Positions 1 through 7,942 are shown, counted from the stretch's first letter. The stretch is DNA of 19,398 nucleotides from Balneolales bacterium (GCA_022565415.1 JAIUMT010000022.1:1-19398); one strand, 5' to 3'. Notes: generated from the sequence alone by a model not told the origin. Made by a program: numbers and translations.

Positions 1-310
1 ATAGCTGTGCGGCTGTGAAGAAGGGATGCCAGTTCGAGTATAGATACACATCAGGGTTAACACCTGATATAGTCTTTGCAGCCTGTGACCATTGCAACGG
101 ATTGTACGCATGTACTGTACTTTGAATGCCCTCAGCCTGAGCTTTTTCATCGCTGAGTTGCGTTTTTCCCGGGAATAGCAACGACGGATACAATTGCGAA
201 AAGTTAAACCCCACAACGGTGGTTTGTTTCGCAAGATGCAACATTAAGAACTCGCTAAATGTTGCAATTCCACCTCGAAATGGGGGAAAGACACTTTGAA
301 ATGCTATCAC
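1..310 (-). CDS. Glycosyltransferase family 4-like protein, N-terminal part (runs off the left edge)
   Basis: Reading leftward from a GTG at 308-310, the frame stays open to the window edge (about 103 codons); the upstream in-frame stop is at 326-328. The protein begins MIAFQSVFPPFRGGIATFSE and continues with VVGFNFSQLYPSLLFPGKTQ, INPDVYL-like and NWHPFF segments. The early GGIA loop, the YPSLLFPGKTQ stretch and a 'NPDV..Y..WHPFF' strand match, from memory, the N-terminal Rossmann domain of GT-B glycosyltransferases that use nucleotide sugars to build cell-surface glycans. Part of the N-terminal domain and the whole donor-binding C-terminal domain lie outside the window, so substrate cannot be judged. 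I chose GTG because no ATG precedes residue 24 (ATG at 242-244), and starting there would delete the GGIA loop. It lies 23 bp beyond the clpC terminator, on the same strand, with no clear promoter. Confidence 0.72.
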   Translation of the reverse strand, partial: MIAFQSVFPPFRGGIATFSEFLMLHLAKQTTVVGFNFSQLYPSLLFPGKTQLSDEKAQAEGIQSTVHAYNPLQWSQAAKTISGVNPDVYLYSNWHPFFTAAQL

Positions 311-332
311 TGAGTTGATATTCGGTTAAAAA

Positions 333-368
333 TTAAAAGCCGGAACATGTTACTGCACCGGCTTTTAA
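333..368 (-). terminator. Terminator after clpC
   Basis: The arms TTAAAAGCCGG (333-343) and CCGGCTTTTAA (358-368) pair perfectly around a 14-nt loop. Read on the minus strand, the stem is followed by a T-rich run (complement of 327-337). It lies 16 bp past the clpC stop codon and just before the glycosyltransferase start. Confidence 0.82.
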
Positions 369-383
369 AATAAGCATTCTAAT

Positions 384-2930
384 CTACTTCGTTTCTTTCG
401 AAGTCTCGTCTTTGGTGGAAGTTTCGGGCTCTTTCCACTCGAACATGAGTCCGTCGCGGGTAGTGTTCATTTTGATTTTCACTGTAGAGCCTTCCGCTTT
501 TTCGGCGGCAAGTAATTCCTCTGCCAATGGATCCTCAACATATCGTTGAATAGCTCGTTTCAGAGGTCTGGCGCCGTATTTGGCGTCGAATCCTTTGTCG
601 GCGATGTACTCCTTGGCACCTTTCGTTATGTCGATTTCGTAGCCCAGATCTTTGATTCTGGAGAATAATTGATCGGCCATGTTCTCAATAATTTTGAGAA
701 TATCGGACTTTTCGAGTGGCTTGAACACGATTACATCGTCAACACGGTTCAAAAACTCCGGATTAAACACGCGACGCAGAGCATCTTGAATCACAGATTT
801 CATCTTCGCATAATCGAAGGTCGACTCATCCGGACTAAATCCGATGCCTTTACCCATATTTTTAATGTCCCGGGCTCCGATGTTACTGGTCATGATGATG
901 ATCGTATTTCTAAAATCAACCTTACGACCTAAACTGTCTGTTAAGACACCATCATCCAACACCTGAAGTAGTAAGTTGAATACATCGGGGTGTGCTTTTT
1001 CGATTTCATCTAGTAACACGACACTATAGGGTTTGCGGCGTACTTTTTCGGTAAGGATTCCGCCTTCTTCGTAACCGACATATCCCGGAGGTGCTCCAAC
1101 TAGTCGTGAAACCGAGAATTTTTCCATGTACTCACTCATGTCGATTCGAATGAGTGCGTCGTCGGTATCGAACAGGTAGCGGGCCATAACTTTGGCTAAC
1201 TCCGTTTTACCAACACCAGTGGGACCTAAAAATATGAATGAACCGATTGGCCGTTGCGGATCTTTGAGTCCGGCACGGGTTCGTTGAATGGCTTTGCTGA
1301 GTTTGACAATGGCCTCATCCTGACCAATAACCTTGCCAGCCAGCTCCGTGTTCATCTTTAAGAGCTTCCTGCCTTCGTTCTGAGCGATTTTGTTTACCGG
1401 GATGCCGGTCATCATGGCCACAACCTTGGCCACATCGTCTTCAGTTACGTCATAAACGATTTCTTCACTTTCTTTGTCCCACTCGGCGGTTGCAAGTTCG
1501 AGGTCATCCATTAAGCGTTTTTCTTTGTCGCGTAATCGGGCGGCTTCTTCGAAACGTTGCTTCTTGACCATCGCATTTTTGTCGGCGCCGGTTTGCTCGA
1601 TTTCTTCTTCTAATTTTATAATTTGAGGCGGAACGATAATATTCGACAAATGCACCCGGGCACCGGACTCATCCAGCGCGTCGATGGCTTTGTCGGGTAG
1701 GAAGCGATCTGTGATGTAGCGATCGGTTAACTTCACACAAGCTGCAATAGCTTCGTCGGTGTAGCGAACACTGTGATGTTTTTCGTATTTGTTTTTGGTT
1801 CGAGTAAGAATTTCCTGAGTTTCCTCGGCCGTAGTCGGATCGACCATGATTTTTTGGAAACGTCTTTCCAGGGCTCCATCTTTTTCGATGAACTGACGGT
1901 ATTCGTTTAGCGTAGTTGCTCCGATGGCCTGAACATCACCCCGGGCTAGAGCTGGTTTGAGCATATTGGAAGCGTCCAAAGATCCGCTCGCGCCGCCAGC
2001 GCCCACGATTGTGTGCAACTCATCAATAAAGAGGATTACATTCGGTGTTTTTTCCAGCTCGTTCATAACGGCTTTCATCCGTTCTTCGAACTGTCCGCGG
2101 TATTTCGTGCCGGCAACCAACGCTGCCAGATCAAGTGCAACAACGCGTTTGTCGTAGAGTACCCGCGAAACTTTTCGTTTCACAATGCGGATGGCTAGTC
2201 CTTCGGCGATGGCTGTTTTACCTACTCCTGGCTCGCCAATTAAAACAGGATTGTTCTTTTTGCGGCGACTTAAAATTTGAGCCACGCGTTCAATTTCTTT
2301 TTCCCGACCAACAATCGGATCGAGCTTTCCATCCTCAGCCAGTTTGGTTAAGTCACGGCCGAAATTGTCCAATACGGGTGTTTTCGTTTTATCCATTTTG
2401 CGTTCCCTCGAACTCGATGAGGTTGGTTTTGTACTGGTTTCGATGTGTAATTCTGTCGTTTCCGGACTTCGTTGGATGTCATCTCGGGAAGATTTTCCGG
2501 TGATAATCATATCCAGTTCTTCACGAACTCCGTCGTATGAGATATTGAATTGTTGCAGAATTTGAGCTGCAATATTCTCATCATCTCTGAGAAGTGATAA
2601 AAGAAGGTGTTCGGTTCCGATGGTGTCACTTTTGTATAGTTTCGCCTCCAGATAGGTAATGCGAAGCACTTTTTCAGCTTGTTTTGTGAGCGGAATATTG
2701 CCCACAGTTACTGCACCACCTGTTCCACGAACGGTGTCTTCAATATTTTTTTTAAGTTTCTGCAGGTCACATTTGAGATTTCTCAAAATTTTCACTGCAA
2801 CTCCATCACCTAAGCGGATTATCCCTAAAATGAGGTGTTCGGTTCCGATGTAATCGTGACCCAGGCGAAGAGCTTCTTCACGACTGAATTGGATTACGTC
2901 TCTGACGCGATTTGAAAAATTGCCTTCCAT
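384..2930 (-). CDS. clpC: ClpC-type AAA+ unfoldase of the Clp protease
   Basis: 848 aa. This hexameric ATPase unfolds proteins in the cytoplasm and passes them to the ClpP peptidase. Two Clp_N repeats fill residues 1-145. The first AAA+ module has Walker A GEPGVGKT (232-239), Walker B ending FIDELHT (301-307) and the arginine-finger region LERRF (about 354-358). The middle region is short and carries a UVR-type coiled motif (about 453-476), which marks ClpC rather than ClpB with its long M domain. The second module has GPTGVGKT (569-576), VVLLDE (637-642) and the sensor-2 stretch GARPLKR (786-792). A GIGF tetrapeptide at 695-698 sits where Clp ATPases carry the ClpP-docking loop, so partnership with ClpP is expected. 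The length is normal. The ATG at 2928-2930 has no Shine-Dalgarno sequence. The gene has its own putative promoter and palindrome upstream. No clpP or adaptor gene is nearby. Confidence 0.97.
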   Translation of the reverse strand: MEGNFSNRVRDVIQFSREEALRLGHDYIGTEHLILGIIRLGDGVAVKILRNLKCDLQKLKKNIEDTVRGTGGAVTVGNIPLTKQAEKVLRITYLEAKLYKSDTIGTEHLLLSLLRDDENIAAQILQQFNISYDGVREELDMIITGKSSRDDIQRSPETTELHIETSTKPTSSSSRERKMDKTKTPVLDNFGRDLTKLAEDGKLDPIVGREKEIERVAQILSRRKKNNPVLIGEPGVGKTAIAEGLAIRIVKRKVSRVLYDKRVVALDLAALVAGTKYRGQFEERMKAVMNELEKTPNVILFIDELHTIVGAGGASGSLDASNMLKPALARGDVQAIGATTLNEYRQFIEKDGALERRFQKIMVDPTTAEETQEILTRTKNKYEKHHSVRYTDEAIAACVKLTDRYITDRFLPDKAIDALDESGARVHLSNIIVPPQIIKLEEEIEQTGADKNAMVKKQRFEEAARLRDKEKRLMDDLELATAEWDKESEEIVYDVTEDDVAKVVAMMTGIPVNKIAQNEGRKLLKMNTELAGKVIGQDEAIVKLSKAIQRTRAGLKDPQRPIGSFIFLGPTGVGKTELAKVMARYLFDTDDALIRIDMSEYMEKFSVSRLVGAPPGYVGYEEGGILTEKVRRKPYSVVLLDEIEKAHPDVFNLLLQVLDDGVLTDSLGRKVDFRNTIIIMTSNIGARDIKNMGKGIGFSPDESTFDYAKMKSVIQDALRRVFNPEFLNRVDDVIVFKPLEKSDILKIIENMADQLFSRIKDLGYEIDITKGAKEYIADKGFDAKYGARPLKRAIQRYVEDPLAEELLAAEKAEGSTVKIKMNTTRDGLMFEWKEPETSTKDETSKETK

Positions 2931-2994
2931 ATATTTAATTTGGTGTCCTGACTTTATATGTACTAAAAACGTACAGGATTGCCCATTAGTTCAT

Positions 2995-3012
2995 TTATAC
3001 TCGAAAGTATAA
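2995..3012. promoter_or_regulatory. Perfect inverted repeat over the clpC promoter (operator candidate)
   Basis: TTATACT (2995-3001), CGAA, AGTATAA (3006-3012): both 7-bp arms match exactly, and the repeat covers the proposed -7 box and start site of clpC. In Firmicutes clpC is repressed by CtsR, but CtsR sites are direct repeats, so this would be a different regulator. A second, weaker repeat, TGTAC-N7-GTACA, lies at 2959-2975 in the leader. Confidence 0.4.
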
Positions 3013-3032
3013 CCGCAGTTTTGTAAAAGCAA
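3002..3032 (-). promoter_or_regulatory. Putative clpC promoter, Bacteroidota type
   Basis: On the minus strand TTG (3032-3030) is followed after 20 nt by TACTTTCG (3009-3002). This is close to the Bacteroidota -33/-7 form (TTTG, about 19 nt, TAnnTTTG), although the -7 box has one base fewer between TA and TTT. A start site would fall near 2995, giving a leader of about 65 nt. It is a sequence match only. Confidence 0.42.
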
Positions 3033-3094
3033 GCGAAAGCGAAAAAACCGTGTAAATGCTTATTCTAATAGGGGTAAAAGTACGGGGTTTCGAT

Positions 3095-3130
3095 AAAAAA
3101 AAAGCCCTGCGTGTGAGGCAAAGCTTTTTA
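3095..3130 (-). terminator. Terminator after gpmI
   Basis: Outer arms AAAAAGC (3099-3105) and GCTTTTT (3123-3129) pair, with an inner CCT/AGG stem (3106-3108 with 3116-3118) and a 4-nt bulge. On the minus strand the hairpin is followed by nine T residues (complement of 3095-3103). It lies 27 bp beyond the gpmI stop and separates gpmI from clpC. Confidence 0.65.
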
Positions 3131-3156
3131 ATATAAAACTATAAGAGATGTGAAGA

Positions 3157-4665
3157 TCAGATGAGCGGTGTGCCTGTCATTTCTTTTGGTTGATCTACAC
3201 CAATCAGTTTGAGCAAAGTAGGGGCAACATCAGCCAGAATTCCGGCTTTGGGATTTATGCTCGTATTGTCTGTTATGACCAGCATGGGAACTTTAGCCAA
3301 TGTATGCGCGGTGTGAGGTGAACCATCGGGCTCGACCATTACATCGGCATTACCGTGATCTGCGATAACAATAACACTGTAATCGTTGTTCTGTGCCGTT
3401 GTGACCACGTCCTTCATGCACGTGTCGATTGCTTCGATCGATTTAATTGCAGCTTCCAGAACTCCGGTATGACCAACCATATCCGGATTGGCGAAATTCA
3501 GAACAATCAGATCGTATTGCTGGGTGTTAATAGCGGCACAAAGCTTTTCGGTAACTTCGGGAGCGCTCATTTCAGGCTGCAAGTCGTATGTGGCAACCTT
3601 GGGGGACGAAACCATGATTCGATCTTCGCCTTCGTTTGGTTTTTCATCACCGCCATTGAAAAAATACGTTACATGCGGATATTTTTCCGTTTCAGCGATG
3701 CGAAGTTGTTTGAGTCCGTTGTTTGCCACGACCTCACCGAGAGTATTCTTGAGGGAAACTGGTTCGAAAATTACCTGAGCCTGGGTAAACCGCTCGTCGT
3801 ATTGAGTAAAGGTGTAATAATGGAGCGAGAGTGGCGGACGTGCGAAGCCATCGAATGGATTGGCTGTAAGGGCTGAGGTGATTTCGCGGGCGCGATCTCC
3901 ACGGAAGTTAAAAAAGAGGAGGGTGTCGCCGTTGGCAATACGTGACTCAGATGCGTTTCCTACCGTGTGGGGCTCGATGAACTCATCGGTTATTCCAAGA
4001 TCGTAGGATGCTGAGAAAACACTTTCAGCGTCGGTAGCGTTGGTGCCTATACCCTCGACAAGTAATCGGTAAGCTTTTTCTACGCGTTCCCAGCGGTTAT
4101 CGCGATCCATGGCGTTGTAACGGCCGATAATTGATGCGATTTCACCAACGCCAATCTCTTTGGCTTTCTCTTCAAAAGCGCGACAATATTCGATTCCACT
4201 GTGTGGTTTGGTGTCGCGACCATCAGTGAATGCATGCAAATAGACTTTAGGAATGTCGTTTTGCTTGCAAAGTTCGAGTAGAGCATATAGATGATTGATG
4301 TGGCTATGCACACCACCATCTGAAAAAAGTCCCATTAAGTGCAAGCGCCCAGTTTTTTTTGCGTCCTGAACTGCTTTGAGAAGAGTCGGATCAGAAAAGA
4401 AGGACTTATCGCGAATGGCTTTATCGATTCTGGAAAGTTCTTGCCACACGATTCGTCCGGCACCAATATTGAGGTGGCCGACTTCAGAATTGCCGAACTG
4501 TCCGTCGGGGAGTCCAACAGACTCGCCCGATGCGACTAGATACGAATGCGGATACTTCGAAAATATCGAGTCTAAAAATGGCTTGTTGGCTTTTTCAATT
4601 GCGCTTACAGTTGCGTCTTCGGAAATCCCGTACCCATCGAGGATAGCGAGTAGAGCCCGTGCCAT
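3157..4665 (-). CDS. gpmI: 2,3-bisphosphoglycerate-independent phosphoglycerate mutase
   Basis: 502 aa, full length for the family. It interconverts 3- and 2-phosphoglycerate in glycolysis and gluconeogenesis, using two metal ions (usually Mn2+) and a phosphoserine intermediate. Visible landmarks are LDGYG with the metal ligand Asp10; FGNSEVGHLNIGAGR with the catalytic serine at Ser60; FTDGRDT (147-152); GRYNAMDRD (182-190); FNFRGDRAREI (252-262); NPDMVGH (393-399); ADHGNAD (435-441) and HTAHT (451-455). All expected metal-binding Asp/His motifs are present. The GTG-free ATG start at 4663-4665 places Asp10 at its usual position. It lies 12 bp after the rpsT stop codon, so the two are probably cotranscribed, and it ends at its own terminator. 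Confidence 0.97.
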   Translation of the reverse strand: MARALLAILDGYGISEDATVSAIEKANKPFLDSIFSKYPHSYLVASGESVGLPDGQFGNSEVGHLNIGAGRIVWQELSRIDKAIRDKSFFSDPTLLKAVQDAKKTGRLHLMGLFSDGGVHSHINHLYALLELCKQNDIPKVYLHAFTDGRDTKPHSGIEYCRAFEEKAKEIGVGEIASIIGRYNAMDRDNRWERVEKAYRLLVEGIGTNATDAESVFSASYDLGITDEFIEPHTVGNASESRIANGDTLLFFNFRGDRAREITSALTANPFDGFARPPLSLHYYTFTQYDERFTQAQVIFEPVSLKNTLGEVVANNGLKQLRIAETEKYPHVTYFFNGGDEKPNEGEDRIMVSSPKVATYDLQPEMSAPEVTEKLCAAINTQQYDLIVLNFANPDMVGHTGVLEAAIKSIEAIDTCMKDVVTTAQNNDYSVIVIADHGNADVMVEPDGSPHTAHTLAKVPMLVITDNTSINPKAGILADVAPTLLKLIGVDQPKEMTGTPLI

Positions 4666-4677
4666 AATTAGAATATT

Positions 4678-4929
4678 TTAGAGGTTGTTAACGAACTTAA
4701 CGAGAGTCGATTTTTTGTTTGCCGCGTTGTTTTTGTGCAAAATACCTTTAACTGCCATTCGATCGAGATAGGAAACGGCGTCTTTAAGGTTCTTTTCGGC
4801 AGATTCTTTTTCTGTAGATTTCAAAACGTTTTTGATCAGGGTACGCATTCTAGAGCGTAACGCACGATTGTGAAAACGTCGTTTGATGTCCTGTCGTACG
4901 CGTTTGATAGAAGATTTATGCTGTGGCAT
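4678..4929 (-). CDS. rpsT: Small-subunit ribosomal protein bS20
   Basis: 83 aa, strongly basic and helical, binding 16S rRNA early in 30S assembly. The N-terminus MPQHKSSIKRVRQ, the region RALRSRMRTLIK and the C-terminal HKNNAANKKSTL stretch are typical of bS20. Normal length. It is the first gene of a probable rpsT-gpmI transcript and diverges from cmk. There is no Shine-Dalgarno sequence before the ATG. A putative promoter and a start-site palindrome lie 35-76 bp upstream. Confidence 0.96.
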   Translation of the reverse strand: MPQHKSSIKRVRQDIKRRFHNRALRSRMRTLIKNVLKSTEKESAEKNLKDAVSYLDRMAVKGILHKNNAANKKSTLVKFVNNL

Positions 4930-4960
4930 ATCTGTTAAATACCGATTAAATACTAAGTGA

Positions 4961-4981
4961 AAGTTTCAAGACTTGAAAGTT
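4961..4981. promoter_or_regulatory. Palindrome at the rpsT start site
   Basis: TTTCAAG (4964-4970), A, CTTGAAA (4972-4978) is a perfect 7+1+7 inverted repeat. After one mismatched pair, AA/TT extends it to 21 bp. It overlaps the proposed -7 element and the predicted start site. It could be a repressor site; with only a 1-nt spacer it is unlikely to act as an RNA hairpin. Confidence 0.42.
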
Positions 4982-5005
4982 AACGCATCTTAAATCCAGA
5001 TACAA
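4975..5005 (-). promoter_or_regulatory. Putative rpsT promoter, Bacteroidota type
   Basis: On the minus strand TTG (5005-5003), 20 nt, then TAACTTTC (4982-4975). This fits the -33/-7 form with C in place of the last G. The predicted start site is near 4968, leaving a leader of about 39 nt. Confidence 0.55.
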
Positions 5006-5024
5006 GAAAATATTTGATAATCTC

Positions 5025-5053
5025 TTGTAATAACTCTAATTTGTGATACTTTG
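5025..5053 (+). promoter_or_regulatory. Putative cmk promoter, Bacteroidota type
   Basis: TTG (5025-5027), 19 nt, TACTTTG (5047-5053), 21 bp before the cmk ATG. The -7 box has one base fewer than TAnnTTTG. It does not overlap the divergent rpsT promoter. Confidence 0.45.
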
Positions 5054-5074
5054 ACATAAAACACATCATATAGA

Positions 5075-5719
5075 ATGATCATTGTAATTGACGGTCCTGC
5101 GGGATCAGGTAAAAGCTCAACAGCACGAGCAGTAGCCGAACAAGCCGGCATTCAATTTTTGGATTCCGGGGCTTTTTATCGGGCGATTACACTTATATAT
5201 ATAGATGTGAATTGTGACAGAGCAGCGTTCTTTGATGCATTGAAAACGTACGATGTTACATTACAGTTCAAAAATGGAGTTTTTCACGTCTTTCTTAATG
5301 GTAATGAAGTTACCGAATTACTGAGAGAGCAACGGGTTTCTGAGATGGTTAGCGAAGTGGCAACCATAAACGAAGCCCGGGAATTTGTGAATACCCATTT
5401 ACGTGAGGTTGTTAAATCAGGCGATTTTATCGCTGATGGGAGAGACTTAGGTACGGCGGTATTTCCTGATGCCGATTACAAATTCTATTTTGTAGCCGAT
5501 ATACGGGAACGGGCCCGACGTCGTTTTAAAGAAATGGCATCGGCTGGATTGGATGCCGACCTTAACCAGATTATCGCAAATATCTATGAGCGGGATCGTA
5601 AAGATTCATCTCGTGAGATAGCCCCCCTCCGAAAAGCAGACGATGCTATCGAAGTTGATACCGGAAAAATGACGCTCGAAGATCAAGTACAATTTGTCAT
5701 CGATCAGGTCAGGCACTGA
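5075..5719 (+). CDS. cmk: Cytidylate (CMP/dCMP) kinase
   Basis: 214 aa. It phosphorylates CMP and dCMP with ATP in pyrimidine nucleotide supply. The P-loop is GPAGSGKSS (7-15). LDSGAFYRA (29-37) is the CMP-binding turn; it is usually DTGAMYR, so the common Thr and Met are Ser and Phe here. GRDLGTAVFP (122-131) and DRKDSSREIAPL (174-185), followed by ADDAIEVDT, are the conserved nucleotide-binding and lid motifs. Length is about 10 residues shorter than E. coli Cmk but within the family range. The ATG at 5075 puts the P-loop at the usual distance from the N-terminus. rpsA follows in the same direction, the classic cmk-rpsA pairing. Confidence 0.95.
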   Translation: MIIVIDGPAGSGKSSTARAVAEQAGIQFLDSGAFYRAITLIYIDVNCDRAAFFDALKTYDVTLQFKNGVFHVFLNGNEVTELLREQRVSEMVSEVATINEAREFVNTHLREVVKSGDFIADGRDLGTAVFPDADYKFYFVADIRERARRRFKEMASAGLDADLNQIIANIYERDRKDSSREIAPLRKADDAIEVDTGKMTLEDQVQFVIDQVRH

Positions 5720-5738
5720 GAATAAATCAGTTTCTGCC

Positions 5739-5757
5739 CGGACGGATGTCCGATTTT
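5739..5757 (+). other. Small hairpin in the cmk-rpsA gap
   Basis: CGGAC (5739-5743), GGAT loop, GTCCG (5748-5752), then ATTTT. A 5-bp stem with a weak T run is marginal as a terminator. It could instead be part of the rpsA leader; S1 represses its own mRNA in E. coli. The rest of the 118-bp gap has no clear promoter. Confidence 0.25.
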
Positions 5758-5837
5758 AATAACGAAAAAACAAACCCTAATCCCTTGTTGTGGTTTTACA
5801 CCCGGAATAAGTGGCTAACAAAAACAGGTTACATTAC

Positions 5838-7880
5838 ATGGCAGATGAGTTAAAAAAAGAAACTCTTCAGAACGACGAAGAAACCAAAAACGAAGTTGTA
5901 GATACTAAAGCTGAAGCCCCTGCTGTTGAGGCAGAAAAAGCTGATAAAGCTGAAGAAAAAGCAGAAGCACCCGTTGAAGAAAAGCAAACCGAAGAAGTTG
6001 TAGCTGAAACTGAGGCACCTGCCGAAGAAGCTGCACCAGAAGAAACCTACGAAATCAAATCGTACACCGGTGAGCTCAGCGAGAGAATCTATACTCTTGA
6101 TGAACTTCAAGAAGCTTCGGAAGATTATACAGACGAGGAGTACCACACTCTCGTGAATATGTACGAGGGAACATTAACCTCGTTCTCCGAAAAAGAAATT
6201 GTTACAGGACGTGTTGTATCGTTCGACGATAAATACGTTATCGTAGATATTGGTTTCAAGTCGGAAGGTATTGTACCGTTAAACGAATTCCGCAACATTG
6301 AAGAACTCAAGCCTGGCGACGAAATCGAAGTATTTCTTGATAAAGTAGAGGATCGTGAAGGTCAGCTGGTATTATCACGTCGTAAGGCAGACACACTGCG
6401 TGTTTGGCAAAAAATCGAAGCTTCTTTCAACAACGAAGCTGTTATCGAAGGGTATATCAAGCGACGTATCAAAGGTGGTATGGTTGTCGATATATTTGGA
6501 ATCGATGCCTTCTTGCCAGGATCGCAAATTGATGTTCGTCCGGTTCGTGATTTCGACGCATACGTTGGCAAAACCATGGAATTCATGGTCGTTAAATTGA
6601 ACATGACCAGCGAAAACGTTGTTGTTTCTCACCGTGCGCTTGTCGAGACCGATCTCGAAGAGCAGCGTGAGGAAATCCTCGGAACTATGGAAGCCGGTCA
6701 GATTCTTGAAGGTACTGTTAAAAACATCACAGACTTCGGTGTATTCATCGATCTTGGTGGAGTTGACGGACTTCTTCACATCACCGATCTATCTTGGGGA
6801 CGTGTTGAGCATCCATCCGAAATCGTTAAACTGGATCAACGTTTGAACGTTGTAGTTCTCGAATTCGATCAGGAACGCAAGCGTATCTCACTTGGATTGA
6901 AGCAACTTCAGCCACATCCGTGGGACGAAATCGACGCTAAATTCCCAGAAGGAACTAAAGTTCAGGGTAAAGTAGTTTCTATCGCCGATTACGGTGCGTT
7001 CATCGAGCTTGAAAAAGGCGTTGAAGGATTGATTCACATCAGTGAAATGTCCTGGACCCAGCACATCAAACATCCATCACAACTTGTTGAAAAAAATCAA
7101 GTTATTGAGTGTGTTGTGTTGAACATCAACAAAAACGAGAAAAAAGTTTCTCTTGGTGTTAAGCAGCTTGAAAACGATCCATGGAAAGAGCTCGAAATGC
7201 GATATCCTGTTGGATCTAAGCACAAGGGAATTGTTCGTAACCTAACCAACTTCGGAATCTTCATCGAATTGGAGCCCGGAATTGATGGATTGGTTCACGT
7301 ATCTGACCTTAGCTGGACTGCGAAAGTTAACCACCCAAGTGAAATTGTGAACAAAGGTGATGAGCTGGAAGTTGTGATTCTTTCTATTGATTTCGACAAC
7401 CGTCGTATTTCTTTAGGACACAAGCAAATTTCTGCGAATCCTTGGGATCAATACGCTGAGGCATACTATCCTGGTTCAAAAGTTGAAAAAGCAGTTGTTG
7501 TTAAAACAACCGACAAAGGAATGTTTGTCAAACTGCCACTTGGTGTTGAAGCATTCATGCCTGGTAAAGAAGCGAAAATCGAAACCATTACCGAAAGTTA
7601 CAAAGAAGGCGAAGAGCTGGATGTACGTGTAATTGAGTTCGACGAACAGTCTAAAAACATCGTAGTTAGCGAGAAAGCTTACGACGAAGAGCCGACTGAT
7701 GCTCCTGCAGCCAAAGGCAAGAAAAAAGCTGCTCCACGCGCTGCTAAGAAAGGCGACAATGCTGGTGCACTCACCATTGGTGAGATGTCCGGACTTGCAG
7801 ACCTCAAGGCTAAGCTGGAAAAGCAAGAAGCTGACGATGCGGATACATCAGACAAAGACGAAGCAAAAGACAGTGAATAA
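5838..7880 (+). CDS. rpsA: Ribosomal protein bS1, six S1 domains
   Basis: 680 aa from the ATG at 5838, which begins MADELKKETLQ. A GTG 27 bp upstream (5811) is in frame, but its extra residues (MANKNRLHY) look unlike the family. bS1 is the flexible RNA-binding protein that brings mRNA to the 30S subunit. Six OB-fold S1 domains lie at about 120-183, 200-266, 287-356, 372-443, 459-530 and 545-613. Domains 3-5 show the clearest repeats (FGVFIDL..GLLHITDLSW, YGAFIEL..GLIHISEMSW, FGIFIEL..GLVHVSDLSW), and the last is divergent. The first 110 residues are low-complexity Glu/Ala/Lys. The C-terminal 60 hold a KGKKKAAPRAAKK basic stretch and a charged acidic end. Such a protein matters most where Shine-Dalgarno sequences are rare, as here. 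cmk is upstream, and a strong terminator follows. Confidence 0.95.
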   Translation: MADELKKETLQNDEETKNEVVDTKAEAPAVEAEKADKAEEKAEAPVEEKQTEEVVAETEAPAEEAAPEETYEIKSYTGELSERIYTLDELQEASEDYTDEEYHTLVNMYEGTLTSFSEKEIVTGRVVSFDDKYVIVDIGFKSEGIVPLNEFRNIEELKPGDEIEVFLDKVEDREGQLVLSRRKADTLRVWQKIEASFNNEAVIEGYIKRRIKGGMVVDIFGIDAFLPGSQIDVRPVRDFDAYVGKTMEFMVVKLNMTSENVVVSHRALVETDLEEQREEILGTMEAGQILEGTVKNITDFGVFIDLGGVDGLLHITDLSWGRVEHPSEIVKLDQRLNVVVLEFDQERKRISLGLKQLQPHPWDEIDAKFPEGTKVQGKVVSIADYGAFIELEKGVEGLIHISEMSWTQHIKHPSQLVEKNQVIECVVLNINKNEKKVSLGVKQLENDPWKELEMRYPVGSKHKGIVRNLTNFGIFIELEPGIDGLVHVSDLSWTAKVNHPSEIVNKGDELEVVILSIDFDNRRISLGHKQISANPWDQYAEAYYPGSKVEKAVVVKTTDKGMFVKLPLGVEAFMPGKEAKIETITESYKEGEELDVRVIEFDEQSKNIVVSEKAYDEEPTDAPAAKGKKKAAPRAAKKGDNAGALTIGEMSGLADLKAKLEKQEADDADTSDKDEAKDSE

Positions 7881-7903
7881 ACTGCTTTAATTTCGGTAAG
7901 TTT

Positions 7904-7942
7904 AAGGCTGAGATGATCAAGTGTATCATCTCAGCCTTTTTT
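7904..7942 (+). terminator. Strong terminator between rpsA and nadA
   Basis: AAGGCTGAGATGAT (7904-7917) pairs perfectly over 14 bp with ATCATCTCAGCCTT (7925-7938) around a 7-nt loop, followed by TTTT. It lies 23 bp past the rpsA stop and only 12 bp before the nadA start. Confidence 0.9.

Noticed and set aside
2135..2503. 122-codon open frame antisense to clpC
   Set aside because: It is a shadow of the Walker A and linker region of clpC, with a composition unlike a real protein.
3355..3876. 173-codon open frame antisense to gpmI
   Set aside because: It lies wholly inside gpmI, whose motifs are all intact, and its translation shows no recognisable domain.
5811..5837. GTG start for rpsA nine codons upstream
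   Set aside because: The ATG at 5838 gives a typical MADE-like S1 start; the nine extra residues have no family support.
6375..6779. 134-codon open frame antisense to rpsA
   Set aside because: It overlaps conserved S1 domains and follows from their codon pattern; no upstream signals.
5838..7880. Internal DNA repeats in rpsA as a mobile or satellite repeat
   Set aside because: They are the homologous S1 domains, diverged at DNA level.
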